Below the pieces are notes generated by a model. It saw only the letters and a list, made by a program, of their open reading frames with translations. It was not told the DNA's origin and ran no database searches. The translations under genes and the position numbers were made by a program. A DNA stretch of 21,722 bases from a virus: positions 1 through 21,722 of IMG/VR virus record IMGVR_UViG_3300017703_000408. The stretch is one strand, 5' to 3'. Below, piece by piece: positions 14,981 through 21,666 of this stretch; the stretch's first letter is position 1, and every line of letters begins with the position of its first letter.

Positions 14981-17023
14981 TTACCCGGATGGTGGCGCTG
15001 CGGGCGCCTCTGGTGCTACTTCACCGCCGCCTTCGAGAGCCATCGCGTCTAGCCCCCCGCCAGCATCCTCGGGAGCCATCGGAACGCCGCCCGCAGCGTC
15101 GATCATCTGAGGGGCGCCACCCGGCTGCATCTGCCCGGCCATTCCGCCCGGCATCGCGCCCTGCTGCGCTCCCAACATCGCCTGCAACTGCTGCTGCACC
15201 TGAGCCTCACGCAGTTGCACTTCCATGTTCTGCACGTTGAGCGTCTTCAACTGCACAGAACGAGTCAATTCCAATGTCCGCAGGAAGTCCTCGTCGACCT
15301 CGATGTCCGCGTGCTTGATCGCCTGCAACGGGTCGAACCAACCCGCCTGCATCATCTGCATCGCGTTTTCCTGCTTCTCTGCCTTCGTCGTCGGCTCGTC
15401 CCACATCGAACGGATGCGGACGTCCACCGGCATCTCGCGGATAGCGTCGTCCCAAGCCATCCACTCGCCGCTCTGCATATCACCGGACGCCAGCACGTCG
15501 TGGAAGCTCGCATTCTCCTGCATCAACCGGAACCGCTGATACACACTGCGCCGGCGAGCCATGCCCACGTTCGTGAGCTTCTCACGTATCCGCTTGAACG
15601 CGGCGTCCTGTAACGTCTGGGTCTGCTTCGCGGAGACGTGCGTACCAGGTGACACGCCCTCCATCGCGTCGTTCACGTTCGTCGTCTTCTCGACGTTCTG
15701 CTCGATCTGGTCCATCACGCCGAAGAGCGATGACGGCACGTTCATGCCTTCGAGCTTCTTGACCGAGTTAATCATCCCGCGCGGAACCTCGACCGCTAAC
15801 CCTGGACGGTTGGACAGCCAATCTTCGCGCAACGCGCCTTCCTCATACACCCACTGGCCGTTCGCCATCAAGATAGCCATCTGCATCACCTGCGATTGCA
15901 GGACGTTCAGAGCTACCTGCTGACCACGCACCACCTCCACGTCACCGAAGCCGTACGGGTCGCGTGGATCGCCGTAGTTCCTATAGAGGACAAACGGTAG
16001 CTGCCCGTGAGCAAACGGGTTGGCGTCGTCCAAGAGGATTGTGTCGCCCGCCATGTGGATGCGGCGACCCTTCGGGAACGCGCTAGGCTCGACCGGCTCC
16101 TCAGTCCCCTCCAAGCCCGGCACGGCGTCCTCGAAATACCAGAACTCGTAGACTGTCACCTGCGGGCGGTTATAGTCTTGCGTGTCGGGGTGAGGGTCTT
16201 TGAACGGGCTGGAATACTCGTAGCGCCTGTACAGCCCCTCGTCGTCGATGATCGAGATGTCGTCATGCTCGATCGCCTTCTCTTTGACCTTGCGCGTCTC
16301 GTTATTGGACAGCCGATACACCCGTTGGACTCTGTCCAAGTCCATCTTCTTCTTCCAGACTACGAACGACGCGTTGCCGTCGTAGATCCGGTTAGAGAGG
16401 CACTCTGGGTCCACCATGAAGTCGCGCGGGTCGATCTGGATGACCGCTGGACGCCCCGTCTTCGTGTCCCAATACGTCTTCTCCACCGCAAGCCCGCCGA
16501 CAGTCATGTCCAGCAGCATGTTCTTGAGGTGCGCGTCTTCGTCCGTGCGCTCGAACTCCGCCTGCATCATGTCCGTAGCGTCGGTGGCGAGGTCCGAGAA
16601 TATCCGCTCGCGGTACTCGGTCTGCCCGCCGGCAAGCGACTGGAAGGGCAGGAATCCCGCGTTGGGGACCGGGCGGTTGGGGAAGTCAGCGACGATATAG
16701 GGCGCAGGGCGCATGTCCATCATCAGGGAGACGATGGAGTGGACCATCCCGAAGGTGACGTTGCGGATGGTGCGGAACCGCCAAGGCGGCGCCTCAGACC
16801 TAGAGCCATCGGAATTGAGCCACTGGTCGCCGTGGTAGAACGCGTACGACCCGTCGAACTGCGCGAGGAAAGCGCGGAAGTTGTCGCCCTGCTCTGCTGC
16901 CTTTATAGAGGCGCGCAGAATCCTCGCAGTCCGCTTTGCATCGCGGATATTGTTAAGCTCATGGAGCCGTCGCTCCGGCGCTATGTCTGAGGCGCGAAGA
17001 TCAATTCCCAATGATCGCCCCAA
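14981..17023 (-). CDS. Portal protein (P22-like)
   Basis: 680 residues. The N-terminal clip/wing region contains FYHGDQWLNSDGSRSE and WRFRTIRNVTFGMVHSIVS, leading to MMDMRPAPYIVADFPNRP. A typical segment follows: DMTVGGLAVEKTYWDTKTG, IQIDPRDFMVDPECLS. Then come the crown/stem helices (FGDVEVVRGQQVALNVLQSQ, FGVMDQIEQNVEKTTNVND) and a C-terminal Gln/Gly/Pro/Met-rich tail from about 600. This matches P22-like and podovirus portals, the ring for DNA entry and exit and for the terminase. No ATG lies near the N-terminus: a TTG at 17023 lacks a ribosome site, while a TTG at 17011 has GGGG six bases upstream and is a likelier start. The frame upstream is shared with the previous gene, ended by a TAG at 17054. 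Confidence 0.85.
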   Translation of the reverse strand: MGRSLGIDLRASDIAPERRLHELNNIRDAKRTARILRASIKAAEQGDNFRAFLAQFDGSYAFYHGDQWLNSDGSRSEAPPWRFRTIRNVTFGMVHSIVSLMMDMRPAPYIVADFPNRPVPNAGFLPFQSLAGGQTEYRERIFSDLATDATDMMQAEFERTDEDAHLKNMLLDMTVGGLAVEKTYWDTKTGRPAVIQIDPRDFMVDPECLSNRIYDGNASFVVWKKKMDLDRVQRVYRLSNNETRKVKEKAIEHDDISIIDDEGLYRRYEYSSPFKDPHPDTQDYNRPQVTVYEFWYFEDAVPGLEGTEEPVEPSAFPKGRRIHMAGDTILLDDANPFAHGQLPFVLYRNYGDPRDPYGFGDVEVVRGQQVALNVLQSQVMQMAILMANGQWVYEEGALREDWLSNRPGLAVEVPRGMINSVKKLEGMNVPSSLFGVMDQIEQNVEKTTNVNDAMEGVSPGTHVSAKQTQTLQDAAFKRIREKLTNVGMARRRSVYQRFRLMQENASFHDVLASGDMQSGEWMAWDDAIREMPVDVRIRSMWDEPTTKAEKQENAMQMMQAGWFDPLQAIKHADIEVDEDFLRTLELTRSVQLKTLNVQNMEVQLREAQVQQQLQAMLGAQQGAMPGGMAGQMQPGGAPQMIDAAGGVPMAPEDAGGGLDAMALEGGGEVAPEAPAAPPSG

Positions 17024-17053
17024 GCGATTAAGTTGTTCGATCCGTAGCCGAGA

Positions 17054-17353
17054 CTACTTCGCGCGCGAAGAGTTCCGCAAGCCCATGAAGCGGTCGCCGC
17101 GATGCAGACTTTTGGCTGCCCGTTTGTTTCGAGACGCCTTGGTGTACATGTCGAACATTGTGATATCCGCACGGCCGTACTCGCGGGCTTTTGCCCTCTT
17201 CCTCCGGGCGCTGCCTGGCGCACCACGTGGGTTGAAGGACTTGATGACCTTGGGGACAGGGCGCGTAGGCGACCTGCGTTGCGTCTTAGAGTGCATCGGG
17301 GCGTGCTTGCCGCGCGGCAAAGGGACACGCTTTCCACGCTGCTTACGGGGCAT
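17054..17353 (-). CDS. Small basic protein, unknown function
   Basis: 99 residues, very rich in Arg and Lys. It begins MPRKQRGKRVPLPRGKHAPM, continues with Pro/Arg-rich sequence (SKTQRRSPTRPVPKVIKS), then GSARRKRAKAREYGRADITM and a basic end (ASRNKRAAKSLHRGDRF). GAGGA seven bases before the ATG supports the start, three bases after the previous stop. Nucleic-acid or portal/terminase binding is possible. No family is recognised; it differs from the other basic proteins in having more Arg and Pro than Lys/Ala. Confidence 0.65.
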   Translation of the reverse strand: MPRKQRGKRVPLPRGKHAPMHSKTQRRSPTRPVPKVIKSFNPRGAPGSARRKRAKAREYGRADITMFDMYTKASRNKRAAKSLHRGDRFMGLRNSSRAK

Positions 17354-17356
17354 GTG

Positions 17357-17818
17357 TCATTCCTCGGAGTCGTCGGACGCCCCCGCTTTTGCTTGGGCAG
17401 CTATTTCTTCGGGGAACCGCTCACGTACCCATAACACGAACTCGTCCATCGGCGCAACCCATCTTTCCGTGTTCGTCTTTCCGCCGATCACCTTCGTGAA
17501 CGGGAAGTCCGCTGCATCACGGAGTTTGCGCTTCTTCAGGGCATACGCAAACTTTTGCGGCGACATGCTCAGCGCCGCCGCTGCCATCCGGTAAGTGACA
17601 AGGTCGTCGCCCTCTACCGGATCGGGGTTCACCGCTTCCTCTTCAGTATACTGCTCGAACGGCGCGGAGTGTACAGCCGGCGCCGAGTCCGCCGCAACCT
17701 CGCGCTGCATCCACACGTCGTAGACCGTGTCGCGGCCCTGCACTTCCCGCTCGACGTGGACTATCTCCCAGCCGTCGGCGCAGAACTTCGACATCACCTC
17801 CGCCGTCCGGTTCTTCAC
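17357..17818 (-). CDS. DUF4177-like/helix-turn-helix protein, start uncertain (possible ACG at 17884)
   Basis: 153 residues from a GTG at 17818. The N-terminal part (MSKFCADGWEIVHVEREVQG, YDVWMQRE) resembles DUF4177-type proteins. An acidic linker follows, then a C-terminal domain (YRMAAAALSMSPQKFAYALK, then KVIGGKTNTERWVAPMDEFV) that fits an excisionase/MerR-like helix-turn-helix fold. The same frame continues upstream without an ATG, GTG or TTG to a TGA at 17902-17900 and encodes RQEYVPW, a strand expected at the start of a DUF4177 domain. A strong AAAGGAG sits five bases before an in-frame ACG at 17884. The real product may therefore begin there (175 residues). A DNA-binding regulator or packaging accessory is plausible. 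Confidence 0.7.
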   Translation of the reverse strand: MKNRTAEVMSKFCADGWEIVHVEREVQGRDTVYDVWMQREVAADSAPAVHSAPFEQYTEEEAVNPDPVEGDDLVTYRMAAAALSMSPQKFAYALKKRKLRDAADFPFTKVIGGKTNTERWVAPMDEFVLWVRERFPEEIAAQAKAGASDDSEE

Positions 17819-17874
17819 CTTCGGGTCGTGATAGTTGGGATTCGTCCACGGAACGTACTCTTGCCGGAACGCAT
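17815..17874 (-). CDS. Possible 19-residue leader peptide overlapping the GTG start
   Basis: An ATG at 17874, fourteen bases or so after AAAGGAG, opens a 19-codon frame. Its TGA (17817-17815) overlaps the GTG at 17818-17816. Such an arrangement could couple translation of the downstream gene. The peptide is basic (MRSGKSTFRGRIPTITTRR) and not obviously functional. The distance from the ribosome site is long, so this is a weak alternative to an ACG start. Confidence 0.2.
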   Translation of the reverse strand: MRSGKSTFRGRIPTITTRR

Positions 17875-17881
17875 ACCTCGG

Positions 17882-17897
17882 CGTAGGGACTCCTTTG
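17882..17897 (-). promoter_or_regulatory. Strong ribosome site followed by ACG
   Basis: On the minus strand AAAGGAG (17896-17890) is followed after five bases (TCCCT) by ACG (17884-17882), which is in frame with the DUF4177-like/HTH gene. No ATG, GTG or TTG in that frame lies between here and 17818. This decides between a non-canonical start and a shorter product. Confidence 0.5.
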
Positions 17898-17899
17898 GA

Positions 17900-18163
17900 T
17901 CACCATTCCGACTGCGCGGCAGGGCGTTTTCCCTCCCGCACCTCTTGCTGCTCAGCGCGCCACTGCTCCATAGCCTGATCGTCCGTCAGCACGCGCGAAT
18001 ACCGCTCGTGGTCAGGATCGTCGGGCATATCCACCGTGAAGCGCGACAGCATATCGCGTAGCTCCACATGCTCGGCGTGTTCCTCTTCCGTCAAGCCGCC
18101 CCACACGCCCAGAACCTCGAACCGGACGAACTTTGACAGAATGTCAGACAGCGCGACCTTCAT
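17900..18163 (-). CDS. Small protein, unknown function
   Basis: 87 residues, starting MKVALSDILSKFVRFEVLGV, then an amphipathic Glu/His-rich helix (LTEEEHAEHVELRDMLSRF), an acidic turn (DMPDDPDHE) and a C-terminal helix (QAMEQWRAEQQEVREGKR). The ATG overlaps the previous stop as ATGA. The stop (TGA) lies in the same frame as the next gene. No family recognised; the pattern would fit a protein-protein adaptor. Confidence 0.65.
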   Translation of the reverse strand: MKVALSDILSKFVRFEVLGVWGGLTEEEHAEHVELRDMLSRFTVDMPDDPDHERYSRVLTDDQAMEQWRAEQQEVREGKRPAAQSEW

Positions 18164-18414
18164 CCGAAGTCCACGTCCTTGACCGTCCCCACACGGCGGC
18201 GATCGTCGCAGACCACAGTAATCGGGACCGACATCACCCCCCGGTACTGCTGGAACTGGTCGTCAGACATCTGCGCCTCCGTCAGCGGGCGGCCGTCTTC
18301 GTCTCGCCACTCTTCCGGCGGCTGCGCGGTGAACGAGTGTCCCATCGCGACGTTGATGCGCGGTGAACGAGTGTCCCATCGCGACGTTGACGATGTCGCC
18401 GGTATCAGCGTCAT
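18160..18414 (-). pseudogene. Downstream fragment of the repeat-split Tat-signal protein
   Basis: This frame carries the natural C-terminus of the gene that begins at 18808. After the repeat-encoded NVAMGHSFTA it continues QPPEEWRDEDGRPLTEAQMS and ends VVCDDRRRVGTVKDVDFG. The frame itself opens inside the upstream gene, where its first 20 residues are a shadow; the ATG within the second repeat copy lacks a ribosome site. Removing one 34-bp repeat copy joins it to the upstream part in a single 204-residue protein. The ending resembles the end of the major capsid protein (VCDDRHRQGKIEDI). It overlaps the next gene as ATGA, as an intact gene would. Confidence 0.7.
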
Positions 18415-18808
18415 TCAAGGCGTTGCCTATAGGGGTGTCGAGCGCCGTTTGCAGCCCCCGGTAGACGTCCGAGTTCATTACGAGCATCTGCTCGTTTACA
18501 CTCTCGAAGCTCTGGCGCGTAGCCTCCGATAGTTCCTTGAGCAGGGGGTTGGTCGCCGGGCGCTTGCGCCACTCTGGGCGAGTGACGCCCCAACCGGGGG
18601 TCCACAGCCCGTCGTCGTCGTGGGGCGTAAGCTGCGTGCAGTTGCCGCTCTCGTCCTTGGAGAAGATGGCGTCAGCCTGACCATTCTCCATAGAGGTCGT
18701 CGAGTCGGGCCTGCTCGGTTTGCTGTGCGCGTCCCTGCCACTCAGCAACCCGCTCGCTAACACTGCTACCCCGCCCAGCGCCTTCGTCAGAAAGCTCCGC
18801 CTGTTCAT
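18263..18808 (-). CDS. Tat-signal-like structural protein, C-terminus frameshifted by a 34-bp duplication
   Basis: 181 residues as it stands, from an ATG at 18808 with GAGAGG seven bases upstream. It begins MNRRSFLTKALGGVAVLASG: RR-x-F-L-x-K followed by a hydrophobic stretch, like a twin-arginine signal. Residues 45-65 hold ADAIFSKDESGNCTQLTPHD, a block also found in the fibre-like protein at 2590-3630. Then comes a helical part (NPLLKELSEATRQSFESVNE) ending NVAMGHSFTA at residue 150. There the 34-bp duplication shifts the frame; the last 31 residues are an Arg/Ala-rich shadow. The intact form would be 204 residues. The start overlaps the upstream gene by 137 bases. Virion association is inferred from shared motifs and position. 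Confidence 0.65.
   Translation of the reverse strand: MNRRSFLTKALGGVAVLASGLLSGRDAHSKPSRPDSTTSMENGQADAIFSKDESGNCTQLTPHDDDGLWTPGWGVTRPEWRKRPATNPLLKELSEATRQSFESVNEQMLVMNSDVYRGLQTALDTPIGNALNDADTGDIVNVAMGHSFTAHQRRDGTLVHRAAAGRVARRRRPPADGGADV
18323..18390. repeat. Perfect 34-bp tandem duplication
   Basis: Two identical 34-bp copies, 18323-18356 and 18357-18390, adjoin without a gap (each starts tgcgcggtgaac). Because 34 is not a multiple of three, the second copy shifts the frame of the minus-strand gene. Both frames read NVAMGHSFTA across the repeat, which shows that one copy is the original sequence. Confidence 0.95.
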
Positions 18809-19616
18809 GCCACGGCCCTCTCACTATCTCTCTCGTGGTGCAGTCGACGTTGCACAGCATATGCTCGCTAACGTCCCCGCTCTCGACGTGGATCGTCCCG
18901 AATCCCTTGCGCAGAGCCATCTGGCTGCCCGACTCGCCTTCCGCCCAATCCCGCTGCACGACGCCATCTGCGAGCGACACGCCGTCTTCGGTGAACGGGC
19001 GCATATGCCCCTCGGCGTCTGCCGCGACCACCGTGCCTGCCTTGATATCCTCGCCCGCCTTGCCCCACACCCACTCGTTGCCCATTGTGTCGGTCTGCGT
19101 GGCCCCAACCATCCCGTGCGCCGGCGGACTCCAGATCCTCTGAGTGCGCCGGATCTGCTCGATGTCCTCGGGGACGAAGTGGTAGCCCCGGTAGATGTAC
19201 TCCGTGAAGCCCTCGCCGGGGGCGCTCATCGACATCTGGATAGCGTCGAGGTCGTCCGCGCTGAGGCGCAACTTCCCCTTCGACCAGGCGTCGCGCAGAG
19301 GCGATATAGGGGGGACGTAGGTGACAGGCGGCGGCGTGGCAACGAGCGACTCCCGCATCTCGCGGATGTCGGCAAACGTGAGCGTCTTGGGGTCGGCGGA
19401 CTCGTCCTCCACAGGGAACCACGGCCCGTCCTTCGCGCTGTGCTTGGACCAGCGGAGCTTCTGCGGGGGGATCGTCGTGAACCACGGGCCATCCGACGTA
19501 TACCCCGGCGTAGTTATGTCGACCTGCTCGGGGCGCGCCTCGCTCTTTACAGCCTTCGCCGCCACTGCCGCTGCTACGCCGCCCACCAGCTTGCCGAAGA
19601 ATCCGCGCCTGTCCAT
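18672..19616 (-). CDS. Tat-signal-like protein with decoration-like beta domain
   Basis: 314 residues. It begins MDRRGFFGKLVGGVAAAVAA, an RR-x-F-F-x-K start with a hydrophobic Ala-rich stretch and an AKA site near residue 22, resembling a Tat signal. Residues 40-70 contain two DGPWF repeats. Residues 185-245 (GKAGEDIKAGTVVAADAEGH, ADGVVQRDW, GSQMALRKGFGTIHVE) form a beta domain like DUF2190/decoration proteins. The C-terminus is a Gln/Glu-rich helix that overlaps the next gene by 137 bases. AGGAG six bases upstream and a position two bases after the terminase stop support the start. A head-associated protein is plausible; how a secretion-like signal serves it is unknown. Confidence 0.7.
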   Translation of the reverse strand: MDRRGFFGKLVGGVAAAVAAKAVKSEARPEQVDITTPGYTSDGPWFTTIPPQKLRWSKHSAKDGPWFPVEDESADPKTLTFADIREMRESLVATPPPVTYVPPISPLRDAWSKGKLRLSADDLDAIQMSMSAPGEGFTEYIYRGYHFVPEDIEQIRRTQRIWSPPAHGMVGATQTDTMGNEWVWGKAGEDIKAGTVVAADAEGHMRPFTEDGVSLADGVVQRDWAEGESGSQMALRKGFGTIHVESGDVSEHMLCNVDCTTREIVRGPWHEQAELSDEGAGRGSSVSERVAEWQGRAQQTEQARLDDLYGEWSG

Positions 19617-19617
19617 A

Positions 19618-21591
19618 TCACACTCCTAGCGACCCGAAGTCGAATCCATCCCTAGCGCCACCGTCGCCGCGCCAATCCGTAATCTCGGTGCTGATACCCT
19701 CGCCACGACGCTGACGCTCACGCATCATACGGTCGTGATTCTCCATCGGAGTACGAGGCGGCGTCAACAGCCCATGGGTATAGTATGCACCGGCTAACGC
19801 GATAGCGCAATCATCATGGTGGCCTTCCTCGCTCGATCCCTCCTCAAACGGGCGCCCCTTCATCGGCGCCGCCACAGCGCCGTTCTGGTTCACGATCTGA
19901 AGCGACATCAGTTCCTTGACAAGCACCGACGAGTTCAACGCCGCGTGTTCCTCGTAGACCAAGTTCTTCAACTCGGACATCATCGCACGCTTCGTCGTCC
20001 GCGACGTACGCAGTCCCCACGTAGGCGTTGCCGACGTCTTGCCAACGAAGAGCATCTCTTCGGTGCCGAGGTTGGGGTAGGCGTACGCGAACGAATTTCG
20101 ACCGAGTAAGTCACGGATGATTTCTTGCCCGACAGTATTCGACTCAGGTACCAGTAGAGCATTGTTGTACCACAGCCCCGCCATGAAACACTGATCGCTG
20201 AACTCAGGCGTCTCGGGACGATACCATCGCGTACCACGCAGCAACGCCACAACCTCTAACGGCTGACGCCGCAGCACCAGCATCACGTTGAAGTCGCCGC
20301 TATTCGGCTTATTCTCACTCGCGTCGATGAACCCAATGAACTCCTCGCCGGGCTGGGGAACCGCCCACACGTCCATCCAGCGCGCCGTCTCCTCCGCCTC
20401 CTTGAACCGAGGCACGTGCGTATAGAACGGCATCTCCATGTACCCGCGCTTCGGCGCCTCTACTGTCGCATTTAGGTGCACCTGCATCTTGCCGCCGTCG
20501 AGGTAATTCCCGCCGCTGCCCTGGAACGCCTCGTCCTCCGTACGCGGATACTCGATCTTGAACTTCCGCTTGTCCATCCCTGGGTCGTCAATCTCACTGC
20601 GACGCCATGAGATTTGCCCCAGCGTTACCCCGAACTCCTCAATTAACGATCGTTCATCACCGTATTCGTCCGACTCGTCCCAGCGAATGTCGTTCGTCAG
20701 CCACTCTTCCCGATCGTCGTCCAAGACGTGCTGGTACTCGTGGTGATCCGTCCACGCGATAAACACCGGCAGGATCGAATCGACGCGCCCCAACTCCTCG
20801 TTACGCTTCGCCTTGATCCACTCACGCCAGAACGGGTCGCCATACGCCTTTGCCGTCGTCTCCAACACAACGTTGATCGTCGGATTGCTCTTCGGCACTG
20901 CCCGCAGCAGCCCCGTCATCGTCGCCTCGGGATTGTCCATATGCGCATACTCGGACAGGTGCAGCGCGTGAATCGTCATCCCACGCCCTGTGCGCCCGAT
21001 CGTCGACTTGGCGCTCTCACGAGCCAGCAGAACCTCCACGACAGAGTTCAGCGGCTCCTCCATGACCATCTTCGCAGCGAAGCGCATTCCGCGCCCCTGC
21101 TCGATCATGCAGTCCTTCGGCATGTATGTCCGATACCGACGGTACATCCCGAATAACTCGCTCACCGTCTTCTCTTCGTGCGCCATCACACGGCAGTGGC
21201 GATTCGGATATGCTATCGCGTCAAGGAAGTTATCACTCGCAATCTCGGTAGAGATGCCCGTCTGGCGCGGCTTCAGCACCGCGTGGCGTACAGGAAGCCC
21301 CTCGTCCCGCTGACGCTGTACTGACTTCCGATATATCGCCTGGCAGTTGTTCCCGACGAACGGGATCAGATCCTGCTGCTTGTCCGTGATAGTGAGGAGG
21401 CACGCCTTCGCCAGATGGCGCTCTTTGACCAGCAGCCCGCGAGCTTCCTCAGCAGCCGAGCCTTGCTGCAAAGCGGGTGTATCAGCGGCACGCAGCGTAT
21501 TCACCGCGCCAATGAAGAGGTCGCGCACCGCAGGGTCGATCCCTGGCGCAGGGGCGGGGGTATCAGCGACCGCAGAGGCGAGTTGGCTCAC
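19618..21591 (-). CDS. terL: Terminase large subunit
   Basis: 657 residues, the DNA-packaging motor ATPase and nuclease that docks on the portal. ATPase: HAVLKPRQTGISTEIAS (about 103-119) fits the deviant Walker A of terminases; ALHLSEYAHM (about 209-218) is a Walker B with Ser-Glu at the catalytic end; VVLETTAKAYGD (about 241-252) is the coupling motif. Nuclease: FIGFIDASENKPNSGDF (Asp about 423), VPESNTVGQE (about 481-490) and GHHDDCAIALAGAYY (Asp about 593-594) give the RNase H-like acidic residues. The length is on the large side of the family, with a long N-terminal region. The GTG start at 21591 follows GGGAGGGG at about nine bases. No small terminase subunit is present in the window; it may lie beyond the right edge. 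Confidence 0.92.
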   Translation of the reverse strand: MSQLASAVADTPAPAPGIDPAVRDLFIGAVNTLRAADTPALQQGSAAEEARGLLVKERHLAKACLLTITDKQQDLIPFVGNNCQAIYRKSVQRQRDEGLPVRHAVLKPRQTGISTEIASDNFLDAIAYPNRHCRVMAHEEKTVSELFGMYRRYRTYMPKDCMIEQGRGMRFAAKMVMEEPLNSVVEVLLARESAKSTIGRTGRGMTIHALHLSEYAHMDNPEATMTGLLRAVPKSNPTINVVLETTAKAYGDPFWREWIKAKRNEELGRVDSILPVFIAWTDHHEYQHVLDDDREEWLTNDIRWDESDEYGDERSLIEEFGVTLGQISWRRSEIDDPGMDKRKFKIEYPRTEDEAFQGSGGNYLDGGKMQVHLNATVEAPKRGYMEMPFYTHVPRFKEAEETARWMDVWAVPQPGEEFIGFIDASENKPNSGDFNVMLVLRRQPLEVVALLRGTRWYRPETPEFSDQCFMAGLWYNNALLVPESNTVGQEIIRDLLGRNSFAYAYPNLGTEEMLFVGKTSATPTWGLRTSRTTKRAMMSELKNLVYEEHAALNSSVLVKELMSLQIVNQNGAVAAPMKGRPFEEGSSEEGHHDDCAIALAGAYYTHGLLTPPRTPMENHDRMMRERQRRGEGISTEITDWRGDGGARDGFDFGSLGV

Positions 21592-21611
21592 TTAGCGACG
21601 CCCCTCCCTAT

Positions 21612-21631
21612 TGTGGATAACCTGTGGATAA
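21612..21631 (-). promoter_or_regulatory. Two perfect DnaA-box nonamers upstream of terminase
   Basis: On the minus strand TTATCCACA occurs at 21631-21623 and again at 21620-21612. Both match the strong DnaA-box consensus TTATNCACA exactly. They are in the same orientation, 11 bp apart (one helical turn), 21 bp or more before the terminase start. A TTGACC hexamer lies just upstream (21640s), so DnaA could act as a regulator of a promoter here, or the boxes could belong to a replication origin that extends past the right edge. Confidence 0.55.
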
Positions 21632-21643
21632 CTAGGTCAAAGG

Positions 21644-21666
21644 AGGGGGCAGCAGCGGCCACCCCC
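21644..21666 (-). other. GC-rich hairpin before the DnaA boxes
   Basis: On the minus strand GGGGGTGGC and GCTGCCCCC can pair over 9 positions (two G-U) with a short loop, followed by TCCTTTGACC. It could end a transcript arriving from the right edge, but the following U content is low. Confidence 0.3.

Noticed and set aside
16007-16990. 327-codon plus-strand open frame antisense to the portal gene
   Set aside because: Same composition artefact; the portal frame is convincing and has many family motifs.
18720-19655. 311-codon plus-strand open frame antisense to the Tat-signal gene
   Set aside because: Arg-rich, low-information translation lying opposite a better supported gene with ribosome site and signal sequence.
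21605-21645. Sigma70-like promoter (TTGACC as -35) upstream of terminase
   Set aside because: No convincing -10 hexamer at 16-18 bases; mentioned only with the DnaA boxes.
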